Positions 36,409 to 46,915 of a DNA stretch of 64,000 nt are shown one piece after another. The DNA is taken from NCBI GenBank assembly GCA_017512705.1, contig JAFWEX010000058.1, forward strand, positions 62,001-126,000, written 5' to 3'. The position numbers were made by a program, and so were the translations under genes. The stretch comes from Paenibacillus sp. Its GTDB lineage: Bacteria > Bacillota > Bacilli > Paenibacillales > Paenibacillaceae. The notes below the pieces were generated by a model, which was not told the DNA's origin, did no database searches, and was given only the letters and a program-made list of their open reading frames with translations. The first letter of the stretch is position 1; every line of letters starts with the position of its first letter.

Positions 36409-36780
36409 GTGAAGAAATGGGGCATCGGGATATTACAAGTCGCGCTGTTAATGGTTTTTTCACTGCTCATGGACCTGCTGGCCCGTACTCTCCACCTGCC
36501 TGTACCTGGCTCGATAATCGGGATGGTCATTCTGTTCATTCTGTTGCAGACCGGAGTTGTGAAGCTGCGCTGGATTGAGATCGGGGCAGCATGGCTGCTC
36601 GGCGAGCTATTGTTATTTTTTATCCCGTCAGCGGTTGGTATTATGAACTACATGCCTATGTTAGAGCATGACGGATTGCAGATTTTATTTATCGTGCTGC
36701 TAAGCACGTTTCTGGTTATGGCCTGCACCGGCCTGGTTGCTAAACGTATTGCTGCACGAAAGGAGCGTCAGACCGAATGA
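36409..36780 (+). CDS. cidA: CidA/LrgA-family holin-like protein
   Basis: A 123-residue inner-membrane protein with four predicted helices. The family motif LPVPGSIIGMVILFILLQTG is near residue 30, and FIPSAVGIMNY near residue 70. It starts with GTG seven bases after AAGGAGGG. CidA-type proteins oligomerise in the membrane, and work in Bacillus links them to pyruvate or acetate handling and cell lysis. Its stop overlaps the start of the LrgB-type gene by four bases. Confidence 0.92.
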   Translation: MKKWGIGILQVALLMVFSLLMDLLARTLHLPVPGSIIGMVILFILLQTGVVKLRWIEIGAAWLLGELLLFFIPSAVGIMNYMPMLEHDGLQILFIVLLSTFLVMACTGLVAKRIAARKERQTE

Positions 36781-37457
36781 TAGGTTTTTTATGTTTGCTG
36801 TTGACTGTCGGGATCTACTTCGTAGCCAAGCGGATGTATCGCAGTCTGCCAAAAGTATATCTGTCTCCATTGCTCATTACACCACTTCTGGTTGTAGGAG
36901 TACTGCTGGCGACTGGCACAGATTATGCCGCATATAACAGCGGAGGCCGATGGCTCAGCCTGTTGCTACAGCCAGCTACAGTTTCTTTTGCAGTGCCACT
37001 TTATACGTTTTTCCATGTGCTCAAAAAACATATCTCCGAGATTGTGGTCAGCGTCATGACCGGCTCGGTTGTTGCCGTACTCTCTTCCGCCATGCTCGCC
37101 AAATGGTTGCGCCTGGACTCTGGTTTGATTCATAGTCTGATTCCGCGCTCCATCACAACGCCAATTGCCATGAATGTCTCGGCTTCGATCGGGGGAATCC
37201 CGGCGGTTACCGCTGTTTTCGTTATTATGACAGGGCTTCTTGGTGCGATCATGGGACCATCTATCGTCAAAATGCTGCGCATCGATAGTGAGATTGCAAG
37301 AGGTACACTGCTTGGAACCGGTGCCCATGGAACGGGTACTTCCAAAGCATTTGAACTAAGTTCGTTGACGGGGACGATCTCCAGCATCTCCATGGTCCTG
37401 GCTGCTCTGTTCACTTTGGCCGTAGCTCCCACGCTTTCCAAACTTATTTTCCCATAA
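36777..37457 (+). CDS. cidB: LrgB/CidB-family membrane protein
   Basis: A 226-residue membrane protein with about seven helices. The conserved block IPRSITTPIAMNVSASIGG, then LLGAIMGPSIVKMLRI and LLGTGAHGTGTSKAFEL, is diagnostic for LrgB. It is translated by four-base overlap with cidA and acts with it; the pair is thought to move pyruvate and to affect autolysis. No clear terminator follows before the AbrB-type gene 105 bases downstream. Confidence 0.92.
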   Translation: MIGFLCLLLTVGIYFVAKRMYRSLPKVYLSPLLITPLLVVGVLLATGTDYAAYNSGGRWLSLLLQPATVSFAVPLYTFFHVLKKHISEIVVSVMTGSVVAVLSSAMLAKWLRLDSGLIHSLIPRSITTPIAMNVSASIGGIPAVTAVFVIMTGLLGAIMGPSIVKMLRIDSEIARGTLLGTGAHGTGTSKAFELSSLTGTISSISMVLAALFTLAVAPTLSKLIFP

Positions 37458-37562
37458 TAGATGGAATAATCCCTTTTTTTTGAAATATTATTGTTGTATT
37501 AAAGCCCTTTCTTCCTTACAATAAGGACAGGTTTTTAAAGTTAATATTGCGGGGGAGATGCG

Positions 37563-38072
37563 ATGAAAATGACCGGAATGAAGAGATCTCTGGATCGCCT
37601 CGGACGAATTGTCCTTCCCAAGGAAATGCGGGATACAATGGAAATCCATATCGGCGATCCGCTTGAGTTTTTCATTGAAGGGAAAGAGTTGATTTTAAGA
37701 AAGTACAAATCAACATTGTGTATTTTTTGTGGTGACGTGGATACGGAAATGTATTTCAAAGAGCAATTCATCTGCCGGACTTGTGCGATTCAATTGAAAC
37801 ACCCAGATGACACTCCCGACTGGTTCATACCTGAGAAAAAACAGACTTCTGCATCTACAGAGCGCCCTTCTGCCAAACCCGCTGCTTTTTCAGCCTCATG
37901 GAATGAAGGAGAGATCTCGGCGAGCCAGGACTACCCCGACTTGCGGCCGAAGACAGCACGCATGCTACAGCAAATGAAGGAAATTATTGAACAGCATCCC
38001 GGGCTCGCTCAACAACAAATCGCAGAGAAACTTGGCATCAGCCAAGGACGCGTCTCGCAATTAAAAAAATAG
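37563..38072 (+). CDS. AbrB-type regulator with zinc knuckle and C-terminal helix-turn-helix
   Basis: A 169-residue regulator in three parts. Residues 1-48 are an AbrB swapped-hairpin DNA-binding domain (RLGRIVLPKEMRDTMEIHIGD). Residues 54-78 hold two cysteine pairs, CIFCGD and CRTC, that could bind zinc. Residues 130-169 form a helix-turn-helix (QQQIAEKLGISQGRVSQLKK). Between these is a Ser/Pro/Ala linker. AbrB itself ends soon after the first domain, so the extra DNA-binding domain makes this distinct from AbrB, Abh and SpoVT. GGGGGAG precedes the ATG, and a strong terminator follows. Confidence 0.82.
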   Translation: MKMTGMKRSLDRLGRIVLPKEMRDTMEIHIGDPLEFFIEGKELILRKYKSTLCIFCGDVDTEMYFKEQFICRTCAIQLKHPDDTPDWFIPEKKQTSASTERPSAKPAAFSASWNEGEISASQDYPDLRPKTARMLQQMKEIIEQHPGLAQQQIAEKLGISQGRVSQLKK

Positions 38073-38140
38073 TTATAATCTAATTTCTATTGATCATGAA
38101 TATTCAGCATACTTTCTTCCAACTCAGGAAATATGCTACG

Positions 38141-38178
38141 AAAGAACCCGCACGTTTTTGGGTTCTTATTTTTTTTTG
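38141..38178 (+). terminator. Terminator after the AbrB-type gene
   Basis: AAGAACCC and GGGTTCTT flank a short loop and are followed by ATTTTTTTTT. Confidence 0.88.
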
Positions 38179-38447
38179 AAACACCGAAAAGATCCCTCAA
38201 CATATCCCTTCTCTCTCACCTTCTACATTTTAAATTACATTTTTAAAGTTAATATAAAATAATTAGATAATTTCATCAAGTAATTTTTCGTAAAAAGAGG
38301 TATAATACGTACAAAAGGTATGTTACATTGTATTTTGTAGTAACCCTGCTTCACATAAAGGTGCTTTTATAGTTTAGAGCAGCAGAAATTGTTGTCTTTT
38401 TATATAGTGTTGTACCGCATATCTGCCATGAATCGAGGTGAAACACG
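38179..38447. other. AT-rich promoter region of the HxlR gene
   Basis: No gene is seen in this part of the 375-base gap. It has a TATAAT at 38301 without a clear -35 element, and a GTTAC/GTAAC inverted repeat around 38322-38344 that could be an HxlR operator. Confidence 0.35.
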
Positions 38448-38786
38448 TTGAAATTGAGAAAAGTAAAAACTTCAAGTCCCTGTCTGATTACACAGGCCAT
38501 GGACATCATCGGGAAAAAGTGGGTGCTGCTGATCATGTATCAGCTGTTGTCCGGACCCAAACGTTTCACAGAACTGGAGGCTGAGATGGCCATCAGTGGT
38601 CGGTTGTTATCGGAGCGTCTGAAAGAAATGGAGACGGAAGGCATCGTAACGCGTCATATGTACCCTGAGATTCCTCCTCGTGTGGAGTATGAGCTTACAC
38701 CTAAAGGCAGAGCGATTGAACCTGTCATTAATCAAATCTACAGCTGGTCCTCAGACTGGTTAAAAGAACAGCGACAAGTAAAATAG
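38448..38786 (+). CDS. HxlR-family transcriptional regulator
   Basis: A 112-residue winged-helix regulator. The core MDIIGKKWVLLIMYQLLSGPKRFTELE, then MAISGRLLSERLKEMETEGIV and PPRVEYELTPKGRAI are diagnostic. A cysteine sits at residue 11 near the N-terminus (SSPCLI), the region where YodB and HypR carry their redox-sensing Cys, so it might sense electrophiles. The start is TTG, seven bases after GAGGTG. No partner gene is adjacent, so its target is unknown. Confidence 0.88.
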   Translation: MKLRKVKTSSPCLITQAMDIIGKKWVLLIMYQLLSGPKRFTELEAEMAISGRLLSERLKEMETEGIVTRHMYPEIPPRVEYELTPKGRAIEPVINQIYSWSSDWLKEQRQVK

Positions 38787-38847
38787 TTCATTGCCACCAA
38801 GCGAAGCTCCCCTTATTAAACGACAGAATCACTGAAGTTATACAATA

Positions 38848-38894
38848 AATACGCCTGCACTAGAACCACACACCGGTTCGAATGCAGGCGTATT
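38848..38894. terminator. Bidirectional hairpin between convergent genes
   Basis: AATACGCCTGCA and TGCAGGCGTATT are perfect twelve-base arms enclosing a GAACC/GGTTC inner stem. The T runs are weak on both strands. Confidence 0.7.
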
Positions 38895-38908
38895 CGATTT
38901 GACGTGCT

Positions 38909-39913
38909 CTAACGCGCGAGTCGGCGGGAGAACTTAAGCTGTACAGGTAGACCTGACTCGACTGACGCTTGCGCTGCGGTTGTGATCTCCTGTGTACGGC
39001 ACGCATCTGCGTAGTCCGACAGAATGAGAGATCTGTCTCCCGTGCGAAGCGCATGAATAAACGCTTCATTCTCGCGTACATACGGGTCATGTCCTGCTGG
39101 AACCTCAAGCCCAGCCATGGAATGCGAAGCCGCACTAGGCAGTAGAAGACGCTCCGGCGTCCAATCCCATACACCAGTGTCTGTGTAAAACTGCAGTCCA
39201 GCTCCTCCCTCTCCATCAGGCAAAAGACACGTATTCGCAATACTCGCAATTGCACCGCTCTCTAGTTTCAGTGTCACGTTAGCTACATCAGCAACAGTCA
39301 CATGCTCATGCTTCTCGTGCATGCTGCGCTGGGCCGCCATCGCATATACCTCGGTCACTTCTCCTGCGCAGAAGCGAAGCAAATCCACGATATGCGTCGT
39401 CTGCTCCACGAACTGACCTCCGGAACCCTCTTGACGGCGCCACCAGCTCACACCAGGCATACCGCCCATCCAGCGTCCCAGTGCCATACCCACGTTCTGC
39501 TCCTGCATCGCTTGTTTCATGACCTGCGCCGCATCCTGATAACGGAAGTGATATCCTACAGAGGTTAACAAAGATGACTGTTGTACCTGCTCCATGATGC
39601 GGAGCGGGATGTCCATCTCATTACTCAGCGGTTTTTCTACGAAGAAAGGTATGCGTCGTTTAATTAGCTCTTCCTCAATGGGGCCGTGAGACATTGGAGG
39701 TACACAGATATATATCGCATCCAGCCTTACACCGTCCAGCATATGTTCGAGCTTGTCGTAACCCGTTGCATCATATACGGAAGCCATTGCTTCTGCCTTT
39801 TCCAGTGTTGTGCCACATACACTTGCGACACGAACACCTTCCATGCGTGTTAGAATATCTGCGTGGACCTTACTGAACCAGCCCGTTCCTATGATTCCGA
39901 TCTGTAATGTCAT
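38909..39913 (-). CDS. Gfo/Idh/MocA-family oxidoreductase
   Basis: A 334-residue NAD(P)-dependent dehydrogenase. The Rossmann start is IGIIGTGWFSKVHADIL, the catalytic region RRIPFFVEKPLS near residue 90, and the C-terminal domain holds GQFVEQTTHIVDLLRF with the substrate His-Asp. Family members act on sugars, inositols or related polyols. It lies 70 bases downstream of glpD on the same strand, so it may be co-transcribed. The substrate is unknown. Confidence 0.88.
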   Translation of the reverse strand: MTLQIGIIGTGWFSKVHADILTRMEGVRVASVCGTTLEKAEAMASVYDATGYDKLEHMLDGVRLDAIYICVPPMSHGPIEEELIKRRIPFFVEKPLSNEMDIPLRIMEQVQQSSLLTSVGYHFRYQDAAQVMKQAMQEQNVGMALGRWMGGMPGVSWWRRQEGSGGQFVEQTTHIVDLLRFCAGEVTEVYAMAAQRSMHEKHEHVTVADVANVTLKLESGAIASIANTCLLPDGEGGAGLQFYTDTGVWDWTPERLLLPSAASHSMAGLEVPAGHDPYVRENEAFIHALRTGDRSLILSDYADACRTQEITTAAQASVESGLPVQLKFSRRLAR

Positions 39914-39982
39914 GGATGTAATCCCCTCTCAGTTATACGCTTACATGTTCCATTCGACCCGAACCCGTAAAATCCTCCCGCT

Positions 39983-41641
39983 CTAGCATTTTCCGGATGC
40001 TTCCAGTAGCAGTTGATCCAGTTCCTTCTCATAGGTTGCTGCCTGCTGTTCTGACCAGCCAAGCTGCTCTGCCATGTAGGTGCTGACTGCTGATTTATAA
40101 CGGCGAACCTCGTCGATGCGGAAAAACAAATCTCCCGTTCGGCGTACCCAGAAATCAGCTGGTGTAGCTGCCATCTCTTCTTCTATAGCGTAACGAAGCA
40201 TTAGCAAAAGCTCCTGCGGCATCCCATGAAGTTCAGCCTTGGTTCGTGGATCAGGCATGCGCTCATACAACGCATCTACATTGGAACCATACGTACGCGC
40301 CAGCCGCTCTGCCGCTTGCCGATCCAGCCCCAGCGCAACGCCATCCTTGATCTTACGTTCGGTATACGATACATATCCAGTTGAGCCGCCAACATCTCCT
40401 CCGGAGATCGGCATCTTTTTGGTTACGCATGGCCCCGGGGTTAACCCAAACTCCTGCTGCAACTGACGAGTGACCAAATCCATGACCATCTCCGCCATCT
40501 TGCGATACCCCGTCAATTTGCCTCCGGCAATGGTAATCAAGCCTGATTTCGACTCCCAGATTTCATCCTTACGTGAAATCTCTGAGGGTCCCTTCCCCTC
40601 TTCATGAATCAGTGGACGCACGCCTGCCCATCCGGACTCCACATCCTCGGGGCCAATACGGACATTCGGGAACATGCCGTTCACTGCATCAATGACATAA
40701 TTGCGGTCTGCCTCCGAGATGAGGGGATGGGCGGGGTCCTCACGATATACTGTGTCCGTAGTGCCCACATACGTTTTGCCGTCCCGTGGCACAGCAAACA
40801 CCATACGGCCATCCGGTGTATCAAAATAAACCGCCTGACGGAGGGGAAAGCGTGCACCGTCGAATACCAGATGAATGCCTTTGGTCATCTGCAGCGTTTT
40901 CCCTTGACGGGAGCCATCTACTTCACGCAATGCATCCACCCATGGGCCCGAAGCATTGATGACTTTTTTGGCTCGAAGCGAATAGCGGTTTCCATTCAAT
41001 TGATCGATGGCCTGGATGCCCGTAATGATCCCGTTCTCCTTCTCGAAGGAGACGGCTTTCATATAGTTAACGGCCAGTGCCCCGCGCCGAACGGCTTCCT
41101 TCATCACTTCGATCGTAAGCCTGGCATCGTCCGTCCGGTATTCCACATAACGTCCGCCTCCCAACAGTCCCTGGCTTCGCAGCAGAGGCTCGCTTGATGA
41201 CGTCTCATGGGCATTCAACATCTGCCGTCGTTCACTACGTTTCACTCCAGCAAGCCGGTCGTAGACCATTAGACCAATAGAAGTACTGAACCGGCCGAAT
41301 GTACCGTTTTGATAGATCGGCAATAACATGGGTTCAGGGGTCGTTACATGGGGCCCATTCTCATAGACAACCGCTCGCTCCCGTCCAACTTCGGCTACCA
41401 TCTTCACTTCAAACTGCTTCAGATAACGCAAACCACCATGAACCAGTTTGGTTGAACGGCTTGAAGTGCCTGCCGCGAAATCTTGCATCTCCACTAGTGC
41501 GGTCTTCAATCCACGAGACACCGCGTCCAATGCAATCCCGGCCCCCGTTATACCGCCACCAATAATCAATACGTCAAATTGTGCATCTGACATCTGATTC
41601 ATATATTCCATTCGTTGTGTCGCCGAGAACGTTGCCTTCAT
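39983..41641 (-). CDS. glpD: Aerobic glycerol-3-phosphate dehydrogenase
   Basis: A 552-residue membrane-associated flavoenzyme that oxidises glycerol-3-phosphate to dihydroxyacetone phosphate and feeds electrons to menaquinone. The FAD motif DVLIIGGGITGAGIALDA is near residue 27. TSSRSTKLVHGGLRYL follows, and later comes LITIAGGKLTGYRKMAE. I chose the ATG at 41641 because GGAGGT sits seven bases upstream; the frame continues five codons further. A terminator-bearing leader precedes it, the expected target of the GlpP antiterminator encoded at 43553. Confidence 0.95.
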   Translation of the reverse strand: MKATFSATQRMEYMNQMSDAQFDVLIIGGGITGAGIALDAVSRGLKTALVEMQDFAAGTSSRSTKLVHGGLRYLKQFEVKMVAEVGRERAVVYENGPHVTTPEPMLLPIYQNGTFGRFSTSIGLMVYDRLAGVKRSERRQMLNAHETSSSEPLLRSQGLLGGGRYVEYRTDDARLTIEVMKEAVRRGALAVNYMKAVSFEKENGIITGIQAIDQLNGNRYSLRAKKVINASGPWVDALREVDGSRQGKTLQMTKGIHLVFDGARFPLRQAVYFDTPDGRMVFAVPRDGKTYVGTTDTVYREDPAHPLISEADRNYVIDAVNGMFPNVRIGPEDVESGWAGVRPLIHEEGKGPSEISRKDEIWESKSGLITIAGGKLTGYRKMAEMVMDLVTRQLQQEFGLTPGPCVTKKMPISGGDVGGSTGYVSYTERKIKDGVALGLDRQAAERLARTYGSNVDALYERMPDPRTKAELHGMPQELLLMLRYAIEEEMAATPADFWVRRTGDLFFRIDEVRRYKSAVSTYMAEQLGWSEQQAATYEKELDQLLLEASGKC

Positions 41642-41677
41642 GTCATAGACCTCCATTATTTACCTTGTTTTATCTCT

Positions 41678-41738
41678 AAAAAACAACAAAAAAAGGACCA
41701 CGTCATTCGTTCAGCAATTGCTGAACGCACGTGGTCCC
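41678..41738 (-). promoter_or_regulatory. glpD leader terminator, candidate GlpP antitermination site
   Basis: On the minus strand GGACCACGT and ACGTGGTCC form an outer stem. Inside is the perfect palindrome GTTCAGCAATTGCTGAAC (41709-41726), and TTTTTTTGTTGTTTTTT follows. It lies about 40 bases before the glpD start, so it would stop transcription unless read through. In Bacillus subtilis GlpP with glycerol-3-phosphate prevents termination at such a leader. The rest of the gap up to 42044 holds only promoter-like sequence. Confidence 0.75.
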
Positions 41739-42044
41739 TCCCGATCTCCAGACATCATTTTTTAACTTGTGACTTAATCCTATCACAGAATTTCGATGGC
41801 GTGAAGGCCTGATTTGACACATTATTCAAAAAATTTTAAAAACTTTTTCGGGGATAAGGTTGGAATTCCAAAGCAATCCACTAAACTTGTATTTTTCCTT
41901 ATTGTGGGCAACTGGTTTGAACAATCCAGGAATATAATCCCTGTAAGTTTTACATCATTTTCAACTAATAAATATCATATATAGCATAAACTTAACAAAA
42001 AAGTACAAATGCCCATACACGAGATATGACACACCTGATCTCAT

Positions 42045-44122
<2,078 letters not shown>

Positions 44123-44290
44123 GATTGTTCCTCCTGCAATGATCTGATGTCCCTATTGTATAATCCGTCACACATCCACAGCAAGACTTTTAAGGCATTC
44201 ATTGACAAGTAAACCGAGTTCGAGAATAACGTTATTGACGATCCAGACCGCAGACACGATTCCTTACCACCCATCATACATCTTGCTCCA

Positions 44291-44343
44291 CAAAAAAAAG
44301 ACTGCCACGCTACTTTTCAATGTGAAAAGCAACGTAACAGCCC
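44291..44343 (-). terminator. Terminator after the GTP cyclohydrolase II gene
   Basis: GACTGCCACGCTACTTTTC pairs with GAAAAGCAACGTAACAGC with few mismatches, followed on the minus strand by eight T residues. It lies upstream of the glpP promoter region. Confidence 0.85.
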
Positions 44344-44375
44344 GCAAATTCATATTTACAGCTTAAATGCGTTCG

Positions 44376-45149
44376 TCAAGCCTGTGCATGTGGAATGCGT
44401 GCATCTGTCTCAGCATCCACCCAGCCTTCGATGTCCGCAAGATGACCCGAACGTTTAACTTTAGTTTGCAGATACTTTTCGTTATACGCTGACCGATCTC
44501 CCCACAGCGGGACACGTCCACCCACATTGAGCCCTGCTTCCTGCAAAGCTGCCAGCTTGCGTGGATTATTCGTAATCAGAGTAACCGGAGCCGAGCGAAG
44601 CGCACGCAATACAGCAATCGCATCATCATAATTCCGTGCGTCATCCGTGAACCCAAGCTGCAGGTTCGCATCTACGGTATCCAGACCTTCTTCCTGCAAA
44701 ATATAAGCCATCGCTTTGCTGAACAGACCAATGCCCCGTCCTTCATGATTCGCCAGATAGAACAGTGCACCTGAACCGTGAGCTGCAATCATCTTCATCG
44801 ATTGCTCCAGCTGATATCCACAGTCACAGCGTTTACTGCCGAAGATATCGCCCGTGTGACAGATGCTATGCATCCGAATCAATGCTTCCTGAGATGCAGC
44901 GAAATCACCATACACAAGCACGCTGGATTGCTGGTGCTCTGCCAGTTCAGCATCCGCAAGAGAAGCAATCAGTTCTCCGCTGTCCATCGCTTTGTCCGAT
45001 TTTAACCAGCTGTACCATTGAAATGTCCGGGTTTCCCCATCCAGATTAACGGGAAGTTTGATCGGACCCACCAGATATATAAATTCTTTTCCACTCGGAA
45101 AACTTTGAATTTTAGGTGCAAGCAACTGAATAATATGTGAATTGATCAT
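44376..45149 (-). CDS. GTP cyclohydrolase II
   Basis: A 257-residue enzyme that opens GTP in the first step of riboflavin synthesis. The zinc cysteines are in HSICHTGDIFGSKRCDCGYQLEQ near residue 95, and NHEGRGIGLFSK and ALRSAPVTLITNNPRKL follow. It lacks the RibB (dihydroxybutanone phosphate synthase) half that is fused in the RibBA of most Bacilli, and it carries about 65 unrelated N-terminal residues. There are no other rib genes beside it and no visible FMN riboswitch, so it may be a paralogue with a side role. Confidence 0.88.
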   Translation of the reverse strand: MINSHIIQLLAPKIQSFPSGKEFIYLVGPIKLPVNLDGETRTFQWYSWLKSDKAMDSGELIASLADAELAEHQQSSVLVYGDFAASQEALIRMHSICHTGDIFGSKRCDCGYQLEQSMKMIAAHGSGALFYLANHEGRGIGLFSKAMAYILQEEGLDTVDANLQLGFTDDARNYDDAIAVLRALRSAPVTLITNNPRKLAALQEAGLNVGGRVPLWGDRSAYNEKYLQTKVKRSGHLADIEGWVDAETDARIPHAQA

Positions 45150-45534
45150 CGTTTCTTCCTCCTGTTAAGCCATCTTTATCTCGTCTTGTCACAATATAAT
45201 ACATTCGCGAATGCTTAATTTTGGGATCACTTGTTATTCAAACAACCACTGAATACGATCATATGCACGGCTAATTATTTCGTATCTATATTATTCTCAC
45301 TATAATTAGTTACTTAATGTAAGTAAGTTTAAAATAAAAATTATCATGTGTCAAGTAACTTTTATTTTTAAAGTAACTACTAATTAATATGTTATGCAGT
45401 AGAAACAAAGCTAGTGTTTTGAATAATGGGCATGAGTTTAAAAATTGTTCATACACTATTGGTGTAGTCCATGAAGCCCAGCTGTAGTGTTTGACACTTC
45501 TTGCCTCAAACTTAATGATGAGGGGGTTATTCAC
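45150..45534. other. AT-rich divergent intergenic region
   Basis: It lies between the GTP cyclohydrolase gene and the sugar-binding lipoprotein gene. It holds a direct repeat AAGTAACT at about 45354 and 45371 and imperfect TTTAAAATAAAA / TTTTATTTTTAAA inverted arms around 45328-45374. A TTGACA at 45491 is too close to the start to place a promoter with confidence. No gene is seen. Confidence 0.4.
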
Positions 45535-46809
45535 ATGATCGGCCGTAAAAGAACCTGCTGGACAGCCATCATCATGGTCTGTGTCCTGTTAATCAGCGGA
45601 TGCTCCATCTGGTCAGGACAAGATGATTCGGCATCCAACAAAAAGATAACGCTTACATTATGGTATTGGAACCGATCCATTGATGACGAACTTCTTGCCC
45701 AGGCTAAAGAAAAGTTTCCGAATATTGAACTGATCGCCCAGAAGATCGGCGGAGATTTCAAGGCCAAACTTAAAACCACCCTAGCTGCACGTTCAGGTGA
45801 GCCTGACATCGTAGCACTTAACGACTGGATCATGGAGCTATTTCCAAGCGAGGACCGTTTCTATAACTTGTACGATCTTGGCGCAAGTGAGGTAGAAGAC
45901 CAGTATTTACCTTGGAAATGGAAGCAGGGCGTAACGCCAAACGGACAGATGATCGGATTCCCTATGGATACGGGGCCGACAGCACTTTTCTATCGCGCAG
46001 ACCTGTTCAAGGAAGCAGGGCTACCATCAGAACCGGAGCAGGTTGCAAGCCAGATCAACAACTGGGAAACCTATGCAGCTGCCGGAGAGCAGATTAAGGA
46101 GAAGTTCGGGGGAAAGGTTTTTCTAACCGACAATATTGGAAGCGTTTACAGTCAAGTGCTGTCCCAATCTCCCGAACGTTATTTTCGCCCGGATGGTTCG
46201 TTTATCGGCATGGATTCTCCTCCTGTACGCACAAGCTGGAATACTGCTGTTACTTTTAAAGAAAAAGGACTACTTGCCAACGCAGATGGCTGGACACCCG
46301 GCTGGAATGCAGCGATGAATAATGGAGAAATTGCCTCCTTCGTCGGTGCAGTCTGGATGAAGCAGGTGCTTCAAGAGGCTGCGCCAGACACCTCGGGCGC
46401 ATGGCGTGTCACGCGTGCTCCTGGAGGAGATGGCAATAATGGCGGCTCCTTTCTCTCCATTTTAAAATCCAGCAAACATCCTGAAGAAGCCTTTGAACTC
46501 ATCCGCTGGCTCCAAAGTCCAGAGAACCAATTGGAGCAATATAAGACGATTAACTTGTTCCCGTCGGCTCCAGGCGTGTTTGATTCACCAGCCATGCAAG
46601 AAAGTGAACCCTTCTTCGGCGGGCAGGCGACAGGTCCGGTATTTGCGGAATCTGCACAGCATGTGCCGGAAGCTTTTTTTGGCGAACGATATCCATCCGT
46701 CAACAGCATTATTACTAGGCGGCTGAACGATATCGCCAAACAGAATGCTGATCCGCAGCAGGTCTGGCCGGATACGGTGTACCGTGTTGAGCGAGAGTTA
46801 CAACGTTAA
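45535..46809 (+). CDS. Sugar ABC transporter substrate-binding lipoprotein
   Basis: A 424-residue extracytoplasmic binding protein. The signal peptide ends in the lipobox LLISGCSIW. The mature start KKITLTLWYWNRSIDDELL and later GQMIGFPMDTGPTALFYRADLF mark the family-1 sugar-binding group. The ATG at 45535 has AGGGGG eight bases upstream and begins the signal peptide; the frame continues to 45487. It delivers substrate to the two permeases that follow. The ATPase is not encoded nearby, so a shared MsmX-type ATPase is expected. Confidence 0.9.
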   Translation: MIGRKRTCWTAIIMVCVLLISGCSIWSGQDDSASNKKITLTLWYWNRSIDDELLAQAKEKFPNIELIAQKIGGDFKAKLKTTLAARSGEPDIVALNDWIMELFPSEDRFYNLYDLGASEVEDQYLPWKWKQGVTPNGQMIGFPMDTGPTALFYRADLFKEAGLPSEPEQVASQINNWETYAAAGEQIKEKFGGKVFLTDNIGSVYSQVLSQSPERYFRPDGSFIGMDSPPVRTSWNTAVTFKEKGLLANADGWTPGWNAAMNNGEIASFVGAVWMKQVLQEAAPDTSGAWRVTRAPGGDGNNGGSFLSILKSSKHPEEAFELIRWLQSPENQLEQYKTINLFPSAPGVFDSPAMQESEPFFGGQATGPVFAESAQHVPEAFFGERYPSVNSIITRRLNDIAKQNADPQQVWPDTVYRVERELQR

Positions 46810-46915
46810 AGCGGCCTTTTGATCCTTTTTCACCCCAGCATGGATTATTCGGTTGTATTCAGCTTCAGTGGTCTCACGTTGATGTAGTTCAACTATCCAC
46901 AAAGGAGGAATTCAT

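Noticed and set aside
45491..45517. TTGACA...TAATGA promoter for the sugar-binding lipoprotein gene
   Set aside because: Transcription would start inside the ribosome binding site, so the mRNA would lack it.
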